A DNA stretch of 64,000 bases from Glycomyces amatae. GTDB lineage: Bacteria; Actinomycetota; Actinomycetes; Mycobacteriales; Micromonosporaceae. Of this stretch, positions 32,972 to 41,427 are shown piece by piece. Both the position numbers and the translations under genes were made by a program. The first letter of the stretch is position 1; the number at the start of each line of letters is the position of its first letter. Location: NCBI RefSeq assembly GCF_020991375.1, contig NZ_JAJLQZ010000006.1:62001-126000 (forward strand), read 5' to 3'. The notes under the pieces were generated by a model. The model saw only the letters and a program-made list of their open reading frames with translations. It was not told the origin of the DNA and searched no databases.

Positions 32972-33853
32972 CTACTGCTGGTTCAGCGATTGCGACTCGA
33001 TGACCGGCCAACTTTCTACTTCGGTCGTTGTCATGTCCGGCGAGGTTCCCGAGACGCTTTCGCCAGGCCAGACCACTTCCCACGTGATGTGCCAGGTGAT
33101 GTCCACCTGGACGTCGAGTTCCTCAGCGCTGGGCTGGGTGTAGGTGTGGCCGCATGGACCTTCGGTCTCAGGGTCGGTTCCCGGATCCCATTCCTCACCG
33201 CGATCGGCGCAGGTGACGACGTGCCCATCGCCCATGTCCCAGACGGCCTGCACCGGGGTGGCGGTCGCGGTCGCGACTTGGCTTCCCAGGGAGGCCTCGG
33301 CGGTCTGCGCTTCCCAGGACGCTTCGGTGACCGCCAGCCACGTCGGCAGATTGACCAGCTGGACTGATTCCGGCGAGGCCGCAATGCCCGGTCGAGGCAG
33401 CGTGAGCCGGTCGACGGCCTGCTGAGCCAGGAGCGCGGGATCGATGAGGACCTGTCCGTCGGCTCCTGCTGCAACCCATTCGGCTCGTTTGATGGTCTCG
33501 CCGGCGGCGCTCGTGCAGGTCTCGACAACCAGTTCATAATCGCCCTTCGGGCGGTCGCCCGCGATGGCGTGCGTCTTCGCGTCGGTCTCGACGACCGTGA
33601 AGGAACAATCAGCGAAAGGCCCAGGATCGACGCCGCCTCCCGCCGACGGCGCCTCCTCTCCCCACTCACCGAAGTCGGTACCGCTGCCGCCATCGTTGCC
33701 GGGGACCTCAACGCCGACTTCACAGCTATCGGCGGTGTCCGAACAATCGGGTCCCAATGGGTCGGCACTGCCGGCCTGCGGGATTGCCAGGACGCACATC
33801 CACAAACCGGTGATGAGGATGCCTGCTCGGATCAGGAATCGTCGGGCACGCAT
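32972..33853 (-). CDS. Secreted PKD-like protein of the Tad operon
   Basis: 293 residues with a Sec signal peptide (RFLIRAGILITGLWMCVLAI, cleavage probably near QAGSA). The C-terminal half has the features of a PKD-like beta-sandwich in actinobacterial Tad clusters: AVWDMGDGHVVTCADRGEEW, CGHTYTQPSAEELDVQVDIT and WHITWEVVWPGES. The protein is acidic and contains several cysteine pairs. It may be a pilus-associated surface protein. It overlaps the lipoprotein gene upstream by 22 bases. Confidence 0.75.
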   Translation of the reverse strand: MRARRFLIRAGILITGLWMCVLAIPQAGSADPLGPDCSDTADSCEVGVEVPGNDGGSGTDFGEWGEEAPSAGGGVDPGPFADCSFTVVETDAKTHAIAGDRPKGDYELVVETCTSAAGETIKRAEWVAAGADGQVLIDPALLAQQAVDRLTLPRPGIAASPESVQLVNLPTWLAVTEASWEAQTAEASLGSQVATATATPVQAVWDMGDGHVVTCADRGEEWDPGTDPETEGPCGHTYTQPSAEELDVQVDITWHITWEVVWPGESVSGTSPDMTTTEVESWPVIESQSLNQQ

Positions 33854-34401
33854 GAGCCGATCTCCTGTACTGCCATGGCCGTGACAATCCAGTACCCGTC
33901 GAGCAGCTCGACGCGGCTCTGGACTTCGCGGTATCCGTACTCTTCGCCTGCTACCGGGTTGTCCTCCGCATCAAGCACCTGTGTCTGCGTGGAGTCGGCG
34001 CAGTCGATGAGGACGACCTGCTGGACCTCGTCAGTCAGCAGGGTGTCCTTGACCGTGACGTGGTGGATGATGTCGCCTTCACCGTGGGTGCCTTCATCAA
34101 TGCCACGCTGTTCGATCGCTATGGCCTGTTCGAGGGCTTGGCCGGTGGCGAGGGCTTCGAACTCGGTGAAGTCGCCGTCGGGTGCGGCGAAGGATCGCAT
34201 CGCCTGCTCCCAGTAGCGGGTATAGGCGGCGATCGCGGCCTGCTCGGGGTCTTCGATGGCCTCGGGGGCAAGGCTCGGAGACGACGCATGACTCGGCGGC
34301 TCGGATGCGGTGCTCGTCGGGTCGGCGGGGATGTCGGAGGTGTCGGTGCAGGCGGCAGCGATGAGGAGGGAGGCGAGGGTGAACGAGGAAACGCGAATCA
34401 T
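33832..34401 (-). CDS. Lipoprotein at the head of the Tad operon
   Basis: About 189 residues from the ATG at 34401 (MIRVSSFTLASLLIAAACTD); the frame is open to 34452. The lipobox IAAAC marks lipidation. A Ser/Thr/Pro-rich linker is followed by an NTF2-like-looking domain (AIAAYTRYWEQAMRSFAAPD, VTVKDTLLTDEVQQVVLIDC, LLDGYWIVTAMAVQEIGSC). Such lipoproteins head several actinobacterial Tad operons. The start at 34401 was chosen because a promoter-like sequence covers the further upstream codons. Confidence 0.75.
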   Translation of the reverse strand: MIRVSSFTLASLLIAAACTDTSDIPADPTSTASEPPSHASSPSLAPEAIEDPEQAAIAAYTRYWEQAMRSFAAPDGDFTEFEALATGQALEQAIAIEQRGIDEGTHGEGDIIHHVTVKDTLLTDEVQQVVLIDCADSTQTQVLDAEDNPVAGEEYGYREVQSRVELLDGYWIVTAMAVQEIGSCVPDDS

Positions 34402-34423
34402 AGTCGCGGACGCCGAGATATTC

Positions 34424-34452
34424 TTCGTAGGCATGAAGTCACTCTGTGTCAA
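34424..34452 (-). promoter_or_regulatory. Candidate promoter of the Tad operon
   Basis: On the minus strand TTGACA (34452-34447) is followed after 17 bases by TACGAA (34429-34424), matching a housekeeping sigma -35 and a fair -10. A transcript would start about 15-20 bases before the lipoprotein ATG at 34401. No other promoter-like sequence is needed for the 12 overlapping genes downstream. Confidence 0.45.
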
Positions 34453-34558
34453 ATAGCTGACAGTCGCAAGCGCAAAGCCGACAGAACCGCATACTCACGG
34501 CGCATGGTGGCGCACGCGAGCGAATCCAACCTCTCTGACCGATTCCCAGGAGCCAGCG

Positions 34559-35362
34559 ATGGACCACCCGCCCGACCCGATCCCAGAGCCCAGAGACCGG
34601 GAGCAGGACCTCGCCACCGTCGACAAGACCCTCGCGATCTACACCGCCCTCGGCAGCTCGAAGACCCCGCTGTACCTCCGGGACCTCGAACAGCGCTGCG
34701 CCCTGCCCCGCCGCACGATACAGCGGCACCTGGACTATCTCGAGTCACGCGGGTTTGTACAGCGAACCGGCGCCGGTCGCTATCTTCTCGACCCCGCTGC
34801 CCGGTTGCCGCTCGGCGCCGCCGACCACGACGGCATCGACCGCGTCCTGGCCGAGTTCACCAAGTGCACCGGCCGCGACGTCGCTCTCGCGACGCTCAGC
34901 GGCGGGCGGTTGGCCATCAGCCACCTCCACCCCAGTCCTGAAGGCGAGTCGCTGCTGCAGGGGATCGACCCTCGGGCCATGCACGCCACTGCCGCAGGCA
35001 AATGCCTACTCGCCCAACTGCCGAATCAGGAGCGCCGCAGGCTCATGATCCTCACCGGCATGCCGCGGTACACCGATCGAACGATCACCGATGTCAAGCG
35101 CCTCGATGCGAGCCTCAAGGCGCAGCAGGACGAAGTGTGGAGCGCCGAAGGCGAGTACTGCGAGACGGGGGCCTGCCTGGCCATCCTCGCGCACCCCGGC
35201 ACCACCTATGGCGACAGCATCGCCCTCACCACCTCAGTACAGGCCGCCGAGTTCACCCAGATGAAAAGGGAACTGGGCATCAGCCTGCTCCGCGGTGTCG
35301 CCCGGCTGCAAACGGTCATCGGACCACTGCAACCGCCGAGGTTCGGCCCGGTCGCGATATAA
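34559..35362 (+). CDS. IclR-family transcriptional regulator
   Basis: 267 residues; AGGAG lies 7 bases before the ATG. An N-terminal winged helix (TVDKTLAIYTALGSSKTPLY, CALPRRTIQRHLDYLESRGF) precedes the IclR effector domain (GESLLQGIDPRAMHATAAGK, CLLAQLP, EYCETGACLAILAHPGTTY). IclR proteins repress or activate catabolic genes in response to small acids. It is divergent from the Tad operon, with 157 bases between start codons, and could regulate that operon or the phosphotransferase downstream. Confidence 0.88.
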   Translation: MDHPPDPIPEPRDREQDLATVDKTLAIYTALGSSKTPLYLRDLEQRCALPRRTIQRHLDYLESRGFVQRTGAGRYLLDPAARLPLGAADHDGIDRVLAEFTKCTGRDVALATLSGGRLAISHLHPSPEGESLLQGIDPRAMHATAAGKCLLAQLPNQERRRLMILTGMPRYTDRTITDVKRLDASLKAQQDEVWSAEGEYCETGACLAILAHPGTTYGDSIALTTSVQAAEFTQMKRELGISLLRGVARLQTVIGPLQPPRFGPVAI

Positions 35363-35383
35363 CGCCACTACGGCACCGCGGGG

Positions 35384-35480
35384 TGATTATTACGCTCTGG
35401 AGCGGCCCCGAGTTCTGGTGGGTTTGGGCCCCGGTTCGGGGTTGGAGCTGGGGCCGTTTCCAGGTTGGTTTGGCCCCACC
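35384..35480. repeat. Left arm of an imperfect inverted repeat flanking the phosphotransferase gene
   Basis: This 97-bp stretch, beginning TGATTATTACG and ending TTGGTTTGGCCCCACC, resembles the reverse complement of 36636-36729 with scattered mismatches. The outer 11 bases are identical. The two arms enclose the 35643-36545 gene. Confidence 0.6.
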
Positions 35481-35642
35481 TGGCTTGGTCGGCGGTGGCC
35501 TTCTGGGTTTGGGCGAGTCGGTAGGCGTCGGTGCCGGTCTCGATGTTGGTGCCATTGAAGGCCGAGCGGGCGACACTGGCGGCGCAAGCAGCGCTCGCCT
35601 AAATCAGATGCCATGACCGGTGTTTGATGTGAGACTGCCAGA

Positions 35643-36545
35643 GTGATCGAAGTACCGGACGCCGTACGCAACAAGGTTCGCGCTGCCGGTGCCGACGACT
35701 GGCTTGAGCGCCTGCCCGCACTGGTCGCGAGCCTTGAGGCTGACTGGTCGATCACCGTGGGGCGCCCGTACACGGGCGGGTCCGAGGCCTTCGTGGCCGA
35801 AGCGACCCGGGCGGATGGGGCCGCAGCGGTACTCAAGGTGCTGGTGCCGGGGGTGGGGAACGACGCCGCCAACGAGGCGACGGTGCTCGGCATCGTCGGA
35901 GGAGCAGGATGCCCGGCGCTCTACCGATATGACGCCGACCGAGGCGCGCTGCTCATGGAACGACTGGGGCGGCCGATGTTCGAACTCGGTCTACCGCTCT
36001 CGCGTCGTCTTGCCATGCTCTGCGATACCGCGGCGCGCATCTGGCGGCTGGCGCCGGACTGTGGACTGCCCACCGGCGCCGAGAAGGCCCGCAGGCTCGC
36101 CGACTTCATCGCGAGGTTGTGGGAGGAACTCGATCACCCCTGTTCGGAGAAGGCGCTCGAGCACGCCCTCGTCTCGGCCCGACGGCGGGAGCGAGCGCAC
36201 CGCGACGAGCGGGCCGTCTTAGTCCACGGCGACGTGCACCAACTGAACGCGCTGCAGAGCGATGGCGGCTTCAAGCTGGTCGATCCGGACGGTCTCCTTG
36301 CGGAGGCCGAGTACGACCTGGGGGTCCTGATGCGTGGAGACCCGGTCGAGCTGCTCGCTGGCGACCCCTTCGAGCGGGCCCGTTGGCTGGCCGCCCGGAC
36401 CGGTCTCGATCCCGTGGCCGCCTGGGAATGGGGCGTGATCGAGCGGGTGTCGACAGGACTGCTCTGCACCCAGATTCACCTTCAGCCGCTCGGCCGGGAC
36501 ACGCTGCGGGCGGCGGAGGCTGTCGCTGGTTTGTCAATGTCGTAG
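35643..36545 (+). CDS. Aminoglycoside phosphotransferase-family kinase (APH(6)/hydroxyurea kinase-like)
   Basis: 300 residues from a GTG start. The kinase N-lobe has GGSEAFVAEATRADGAAAVL with KVLVPG (ATP-binding Lys). The Brenner motif is LVHGDVHQLNALQ and the metal site is FKLVDPDGLLAEAEYDLG. The C-terminus LLAGDPFERARWLAARTGLD is typical of the streptomycin 6-kinase/APH_6_hur family. It phosphorylates a hydroxylated antibiotic or sugar; the substrate cannot be read. It is enclosed by imperfect inverted repeats, suggesting carriage as a mobile cassette. Confidence 0.85.
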   Translation: MIEVPDAVRNKVRAAGADDWLERLPALVASLEADWSITVGRPYTGGSEAFVAEATRADGAAAVLKVLVPGVGNDAANEATVLGIVGGAGCPALYRYDADRGALLMERLGRPMFELGLPLSRRLAMLCDTAARIWRLAPDCGLPTGAEKARRLADFIARLWEELDHPCSEKALEHALVSARRRERAHRDERAVLVHGDVHQLNALQSDGGFKLVDPDGLLAEAEYDLGVLMRGDPVELLAGDPFERARWLAARTGLDPVAAWEWGVIERVSTGLLCTQIHLQPLGRDTLRAAEAVAGLSMS

Positions 36546-36635
36546 CTGCTCGGCCAGGTGCAAGGTGCCCGCTGCACCATCGACGATCCCCTCTGCCTCG
36601 GATACCCGGCCCCTGTATGGCCACGCGGCCGCTAG

Positions 36636-36729
36636 GGTGGGGCCATCCCAATCTGGAACCAGCTTTCGCCCCTGCCCAGTGGGGCCACACGAACCCGGAA
36701 GCTGGAGCCACTACAACCCGTAATAATCA
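36636..36729. repeat. Right arm of the imperfect inverted repeat
   Basis: The reverse complement begins TGATTATTACG and ends ATTGGGATGGCCCCACC, pairing with 35384-35480. Arms of about 95 bp separated by about 1.15 kb are far too distant for a transcript hairpin, so element ends or duplicated regulatory sequence are more likely. Confidence 0.6.
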
Positions 36730-36814
36730 GCGGGGCGAGACCGTATCTGGCCTCATGTCCTTTTTCCATCACACCGGCGGGCCTGCGAGCTCCTACCTTC
36801 GAACCTCAGCGATC

Positions 36815-37744
36815 TCAGTGTTCGATGGCGGCGATGAGTTCGCGTCCGCCCTGGCGGGCGATGGCGAGTCCGACCGCGGTGCCGAGGTCGGCCGGGCTCA
36901 GCGCACCGGCGGTCTCGGCGGCGTCGAGGACGGTCTTGCCGTCAAGGGAGTAGACCGCGCCCTGCAGGCGCAGTTCTCCCTCAACGTGGCGGGCGTATCC
37001 GGCGATAGGTGAATTGCAGTGGCCCTGGAGGACGTGGAGGAACATTCGCTCTGCCGCGGCTTCGCGCCAGGTGGTGGCGCAGTTGAGCGGCGCGAGGATC
37101 TCGAGGGTGTCGGTGTCGTCTTCGCGGCATTGGAGGGCGAGGATGCCCGCCCCGACCGGGGGCAGGACCATATCGGGTTCGAAGACTTGGGTGATCACCT
37201 CGGCCCGTCCGATGCGCTCCAATCCGGAGACGGCGAGCATCGCTGCGTCGACGTCGCCGTTGAAAAGCTTCTCCAGTCGCTTGTTGGCGTTGCCGCGGAA
37301 CAGGACGCATTCGAGGTCGGGCCGGTACTGTGCGAGCTGGGCGCGGCGCCGGACCGACGAGGTGCCGATGCGGGCCCCGGCCGGAAGCCGGTCGAGGGTG
37401 AGCCCGGCGGGGCTGACGAGCGCGTCGCGGACGTCATCGCGCTCGAGGTAGGCGGCGATCATCATCCCCTCGGGGAGGGGGCGTTCGCCGGGCATGTCCT
37501 TGAGGCAGTGGACGGCCACGTCAGCTGCTCCGGCTTCGAGGACGGCGTCCACTTCGCGTACGAAGTGGGCTTTGCCGCCGAGGTCGATGAGCGCGCCGGT
37601 CCACTTGTCGGCGGTGGTGGTGATCGGTACGACCTCGACGGTGAGACCGGGGTCGGTGGTGGCGAGGAGGGATCGGACCCGCTCGACTTGGGCGAGGGCC
37701 ATCGGGGACGAGCGGGTCACGATCCGCAGGATTCGGCCAGTCAT
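36815..37744 (-). CDS. hemC: HemC-like hydroxymethylbilane synthase (porphobilinogen deaminase)
   Basis: 309 residues, the normal HemC length. Key residues are present: R11 in [13 protein letters not shown]83 in [14 protein letters not shown]132/R133 in [12 protein letters not shown]150 and R156 in [12 protein letters not shown], and the dipyrromethane-cofactor cysteine C243 in [13 protein letters not shown]. HemC normally links four porphobilinogens into hydroxymethylbilane. Divergences are GGCQ to GHCN and GQG to GAG. It is the last gene of a leftward operon, 9 bases after the methyltransferase. The usual actinobacterial neighbours hemA, hemD and hemE are absent, so this is probably a second, specialised copy. 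Chemistry beyond the canonical reaction is inference. Confidence 0.88.
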   Translation of the reverse strand: MTGRILRIVTRSSPMALAQVERVRSLLATTDPGLTVEVVPITTTADKWTGALIDLGGKAHFVREVDAVLEAGAADVAVHCLKDMPGERPLPEGMMIAAYLERDDVRDALVSPAGLTLDRLPAGARIGTSSVRRRAQLAQYRPDLECVLFRGNANKRLEKLFNGDVDAAMLAVSGLERIGRAEVITQVFEPDMVLPPVGAGILALQCREDDTDTLEILAPLNCATTWREAAAERMFLHVLQGHCNSPIAGYARHVEGELRLQGAVYSLDGKTVLDAAETAGALSPADLGTAVGLAIARQGGRELIAAIEH

Positions 37745-37753
37745 GGACCTACG

Positions 37754-38323
37754 CTACGACTTCGCACCAATGAGGAGCCCGGAGGCCCACCCGATCGGGA
37801 CGGCCACCATGTCGGCGCGGGGCCACTCGTCCCAGAATCGGGCGATGCGTTCGGGGTGGTCCTCGGGCCAGGTCGCCTGCGGTATGAGGTCGTCCACGAT
37901 GTAGATCCCTCCGGGCGCGAGCAGGCCGATGAGTTGGTCGAGTTGGGCGAACTTGCCGGCCCGCCAGTCCACGAATGCCAGATCGAACGCGGGGCCGGTG
38001 TAGGCGTCGAGCCAGGCGTGCGCGTCGGCGCAGACGAACTCGACGCGTTCCTCACCTGCGAACTCGGAGCGCGCCATGGCGGCCCAGCCGCCGTTGATCT
38101 CGATCGTGGTCAAGTGGGCATCAAGGTTCATTCCTTCGAGTATCCAGGCGACGCCGGCGCCGAGGCCGGTGCCGATCTCCAGGAGGTTGCCGCTCGGTTT
38201 AGAGGCGGCGAGGACGCTCAACAGCGCGCCGGTCTGGTCGCTGGAGGACATCTCGAAGCCGACCGCTCCGGCGGTGCGCTTGATCCTGCTCAATCGGGCG
38301 GGGCGGTGCAGGGCGTCGTCCAT
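37754..38323 (-). CDS. Class I SAM-dependent methyltransferase (O-methyltransferase-like)
   Basis: 189 residues. SAM motif I is LLEIGTGLGAGVAWI (about 48-61), motif II ends TTIEINGG, and CADAHAWL and LAFVDWRAGKFAQL hold the acidic residues expected in the Methyltransf_24/O-MT group. PGGIYIVDDLIPQ is the post-III strand. Its ATG overlaps the HemB-like stop (TGATG), so the two are co-translated. It may methylate the product of the neighbouring tetrapyrrole-type enzymes, or a small partner; the substrate is not known. Confidence 0.85.
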   Translation of the reverse strand: MDDALHRPARLSRIKRTAGAVGFEMSSSDQTGALLSVLAASKPSGNLLEIGTGLGAGVAWILEGMNLDAHLTTIEINGGWAAMARSEFAGEERVEFVCADAHAWLDAYTGPAFDLAFVDWRAGKFAQLDQLIGLLAPGGIYIVDDLIPQATWPEDHPERIARFWDEWPRADMVAVPIGWASGLLIGAKS

Positions 38324-39297
38324 CAGATGCCTCCCGCAAGGTCGTCGTGGAGTGCCAGGGCCATTTGGTCGGCCAGGTAGGTCAGGATGTGGTCGGCGCC
38401 GGATCGGATGAGCATCTGGTGGTATTCGAGCGCGGCCGCGGGGCCGATGGCGCGCAGCCCGGCCCATTCCCCCGAAGTCGAGTAGGCCGTCACGGGCAGG
38501 CTGGTGTGGCCGGTGAGTGCGGCGAGGGTGTCGATCTGGGTCATGACCGGTTGGAGGGTGAGTGCATCGGCGCCCTCCCGCTCCCATCGCGTGGCGGTCT
38601 GCAAGGCGGCGTCGGGGAGGCGGCCGGCGTCGAGCTGGAGGCCGAGGCGGTTGCCCCCGTCGGGGTCGGTGCGCATGACCTGTTTGAACGGTCCGTAGAG
38701 ATTGGTGTGGACGGCGATGTTGGGATTGACCGACACGTCGGCGTGCCCGCCGTGGTCGAGTGCGGCGCGGACGGCGCGGATCGAGCCGTCCAACATGGCC
38801 GTAGGTGAGATGGCGTCCGCCCCGGCCTCGGCGTGGGCGAGAGCCATGGAGCGCATCAGGTCGAAGGTGGCGGGCAGGTCGATGTCGCCGCTGGCGGTGC
38901 GCAGGACGCATTCGCGGCTGGTCGTCCACGAGCACCCGCATACCTCGGTCGTGACCGCCAATTCGGGAGCGGCGTCCTTGATGGCGCGGACGGCTTGGAT
39001 CATGTGGTTGCCCGGAGCGAGTGCGCCGGAGGCGCGTTCGTCCCGGTCGTGGCCGGAGGCGAAGACTTTCACCCCGCCCAGGCCGAGCCGAGCCAGCCTT
39101 CTCGCCTCGGCAGGGAGCTGTTTCAGGGTGGTCTGGCCGGGCAGGATGCCGGTCGCATCGAGGTCGCTCAGCACCAGCAGCGGCGCAGAGAGCTGGCTAG
39201 GGGCCAGCGGAGGTCGCTGGTAAAGGCGGCGGATGGCGGGTCGGGCCCGGCCGGGGTTGACGCCCTGGGGCGGCACTCGGGTGGGGATGTTGGACAT
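38323..39297 (-). CDS. HemB-like protein lacking both Schiff-base lysines
   Basis: 324 residues, normal for porphobilinogen synthase; AAGGAG precedes the ATG. The TIM-barrel signature is clear: EVCGCSWTTSREC keeps the three zinc cysteines (C120, C122, C130) with canonical spacing. AGADAISPTAMLDGSIRAVR, NLYGPFKQVM and YSTSGEWAGL align with AGADFIAPSAAMDG, YGPFREA and YQVSGEYAMI. But the two active-site lysines (about K195 and K247 of E. coli HemB) are A195 (VNPNIAVHTNLYGPF) and Q249 (LTLQPVMTQID). Without them two 5-aminolevulinates cannot be joined in the known way. The protein therefore has another reaction or a binding role. It is co-translated with the methyltransferase, next to hemC. Confidence 0.85.
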   Translation of the reverse strand: MSNIPTRVPPQGVNPGRARPAIRRLYQRPPLAPSQLSAPLLVLSDLDATGILPGQTTLKQLPAEARRLARLGLGGVKVFASGHDRDERASGALAPGNHMIQAVRAIKDAAPELAVTTEVCGCSWTTSRECVLRTASGDIDLPATFDLMRSMALAHAEAGADAISPTAMLDGSIRAVRAALDHGGHADVSVNPNIAVHTNLYGPFKQVMRTDPDGGNRLGLQLDAGRLPDAALQTATRWEREGADALTLQPVMTQIDTLAALTGHTSLPVTAYSTSGEWAGLRAIGPAAALEYHQMLIRSGADHILTYLADQMALALHDDLAGGI

Positions 39298-39466
39298 GCC
39301 GTAGCTCCTTTGTGCAATGAGTCGATCACATCAGGTTGTGGCCGGGATTGGTGTCGGCTGGCCGACATGCTGGGCGGGGCAGCCACGCGGAACAACTCCC
39401 ATATCCCTGTGGCTGGGAGGTGGCTGCCCCTGGGGCGCGTGGATTGCGGACTCCGCGCGCCCCTGT
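39298..39466. other. Gap between the unknown 242-aa gene and the HemB-like gene
   Basis: The 169-bp gap interrupts an otherwise overlapping gene run. Positions 39392-39420 read GGAACAACTCCCATATCCCT among GC-rich sequence, but no clear terminator or promoter could be assigned. It could hold an internal promoter for the HemB-like, methyltransferase and HemC genes. Confidence 0.3.
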
Positions 39467-40195
39467 TCAGGGCCGCACCGTGGCGTATGCGGCGAGGTGG
39501 TCGACGAGGTCTTGCCGGTGCGGTGCGAGTGCGGAGCGGATCAGCTCGGGGGTGCATTTCCCGCCGCCGTCGAACTCGAACAGGTCGCGCACTTTCAGAT
39601 CGCCGCTCTTGGTGAGGATGCCGGTGGCGAGTTTCTGGGGCATGGCCCAGATGGAGGCGTCCTCGGGTGGGCTCATGGCGAGGATGAAGCCCCGGTCCCC
39701 GGTGGGGTAGAGCGCGAGGTCGCTGCCGTCGAAGGTGTAGGCATAGGTGAGCGGGTTGGCCGGGTCGGTCAGGGTCTCGCGCAGAACGCGAACGCTCTCA
39801 TCCCAGTCCCGGAGGGAGAGGAAGCGCCGCATCGCGCCCAGGCCGTACGGATCGAGTCCGAGCCAGCAGGGCGCTGTACCGGAGAGGTGGTGCAGCACGA
39901 GCCGGGTGCGGGTCTGGTCGGTCTCTTCGGATGGGGGCCAGTCGGCGACCTGGTGCACCCGCTGCCGGTAGAGGAACTCGATCGTCTTCGCCCATGACCT
40001 GGCGTCGGCTGCGGTGAGTTCGCCGGCCTCGACCGCGTTGAGCACGGTCAGCAGGTGGCCCGGGTCGACATCGATGGTGAAGCCTCGGCGGCGTCGGTAG
40101 CGGGTGACGGCCTTGATCGGCTCATCGATCGGGCCGTGCAGGTGCAGCAGGTCGATGAGGGCTCGCTGGACTTTCGCAGGGACGCGACGCAGCAT
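39467..40195 (-). CDS. Unknown protein, 242 aa, in the HemB/HemC-like operon
   Basis: No family recognised. Its ATG overlaps the sulfotransferase stop (TGATG), so the two are co-translated. The N-terminus is basic (MLRRVPAKVQRALIDLLHLH, AVTRYRRRRGFTIDVDPGHL). A helical part follows, then a beta-rich C-terminal half (LTYAYTFDGSDLALYPTGDR, GFILAMSPPEDASIWAMP). No signal peptide or membrane helix is present. Function unknown; a partner of the sulfotransferase is possible from context. Confidence 0.7.
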   Translation of the reverse strand: MLRRVPAKVQRALIDLLHLHGPIDEPIKAVTRYRRRRGFTIDVDPGHLLTVLNAVEAGELTAADARSWAKTIEFLYRQRVHQVADWPPSEETDQTRTRLVLHHLSGTAPCWLGLDPYGLGAMRRFLSLRDWDESVRVLRETLTDPANPLTYAYTFDGSDLALYPTGDRGFILAMSPPEDASIWAMPQKLATGILTKSGDLKVRDLFEFDGGGKCTPELIRSALAPHRQDLVDHLAAYATVRP

Positions 40196-41427
40196 CAGGT
40201 GCCTCCCAGTCCGGGGAGGTCGGCGAGGTTGCCGTAGTTGCCGAACGCGGCGTTCACGAAGGCTTCGTCCAGGCCGTAGCGGTCCAGGGTGTATTCGTGG
40301 CGGCGGCCGGGGCCGCGACGCTCGGCTTCGAGCACGCGCATCTCGTCGCGGCCGGTCCAGGGCAGACCGAGGGCGTAGTACAAGCTCTGGATCTCGCCGG
40401 GCGGGTCGGCGGTGAGCTTGGGGTAGGGCAGGTCGATGATCTGGCCCCGGGGAATCCGGGTGCGGGCGGTGCGTCCGCGGTCGACCAGGCTGGACATGGT
40501 CGCCACGGCCATGCGCCCGATGTCGTGGAGGTCCTCGGTGTCCAGGGGGCGCAGGTGCATGGCGCGGGAGGTCTCGACCAGGGAGCAGATCGAGGCGACG
40601 ACGGTGACCGGGTCGCGGTGGGTCCACACGATCGTCGCGTCCGGGAACTGCTCCATCAGCAGGTCGAGGTGCCCGAGGTGGGTGGGGCATTTCAGGACCC
40701 AGCGCGCTTCGTCGCGGCGGTGTTGGAGGACCTGGAGGCCCTGCTTGAGGAAGGCGTAGTCCGCGCTGAAGTCCCGCGTGCCGAGCCACTGTTCGTACTC
40801 GGGCATGGGGGCGCGGGCGAGGTGGCCTTCGGTGTGGGGCAGGAAGAACGCGCATTCGTCGGGCTTGCGGGCCTCGGGGAGGTGGATGTCGATCATGGCC
40901 GGGGTCAGGAAGGCCATCATGCGCATGGCCGCCTCGACCTGCCGGATGACCGCGCGTTCGGCGCGCGGCTCCATGGGCAGGTCGGTGTGCATCCATTCCC
41001 ACAGCAGCGGGCCGCGGACGCCCTCGGCGCCGGCGAGGATGTGGTGGGTCAGGGTGGTCGCGGTGCGGGGCAGGCCGACCACGATGATCGGGGCCGCGAT
41101 CCGCTCGTGACCGACATCGGGGTGGGTGGTGTGGAGGCGCCGGACCCGCTCGCGGTTGACCAAGCGCGCTCCGATATCCCCGGTGAAGGACTGCCAGCCC
41201 AAGGCGCTGAGATTGGGGACGGCGGCGACCTGATCGAGCAGGTATCGCATGTCGTCGATGAACGCGGGATCGGCGGCTTCGATGATGCCGTGGCGCTCGA
41301 GGAGGCGGTGCATGAACCGGTCGGGGTCGCGGCGGAGCGTGAACGGGGCGAGCGCGGTGTTGATGGCCGGAAGTAGGCGTGAGGTGCGGCGGCGCATAGG
41401 GGTGGCGGGCCTTTCGGTCGAGGTCAT
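40195..41427 (-). CDS. PAPS-dependent sulfotransferase family protein
   Basis: 410 residues from the ATG at 41427, overlapping the small upstream gene (ATGA). The 5'-phosphosulfate loop is PIIVVGLPRTATTLTHHIL (about 112-130), and the 3'-phosphate site is IVWTHRDPVTVVASICSLVE (about 255-275), both typical of Sulfotransfer_3 proteins. The segment FLPHTEGHLARAPMPEYEQW and the C-terminus GPGRRHEYTLDRYGLDEAFV resemble the large bacterial members of the family. It would move a sulfuryl group from PAPS to a hydroxyl or amine of an unknown acceptor. Its presence beside HemB/HemC-like genes suggests product tailoring. Confidence 0.85.
   Translation of the reverse strand: MTSTERPATPMRRRTSRLLPAINTALAPFTLRRDPDRFMHRLLERHGIIEAADPAFIDDMRYLLDQVAAVPNLSALGWQSFTGDIGARLVNRERVRRLHTTHPDVGHERIAAPIIVVGLPRTATTLTHHILAGAEGVRGPLLWEWMHTDLPMEPRAERAVIRQVEAAMRMMAFLTPAMIDIHLPEARKPDECAFFLPHTEGHLARAPMPEYEQWLGTRDFSADYAFLKQGLQVLQHRRDEARWVLKCPTHLGHLDLLMEQFPDATIVWTHRDPVTVVASICSLVETSRAMHLRPLDTEDLHDIGRMAVATMSSLVDRGRTARTRIPRGQIIDLPYPKLTADPPGEIQSLYYALGLPWTGRDEMRVLEAERRGPGRRHEYTLDRYGLDEAFVNAAFGNYGNLADLPGLGGT

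Noticed and set aside
36815..39297. Normal housekeeping heme operon
   Set aside because: hemA, hemD and hemE are absent, both HemB lysines are missing, and the neighbours are a sulfotransferase and unknown proteins.
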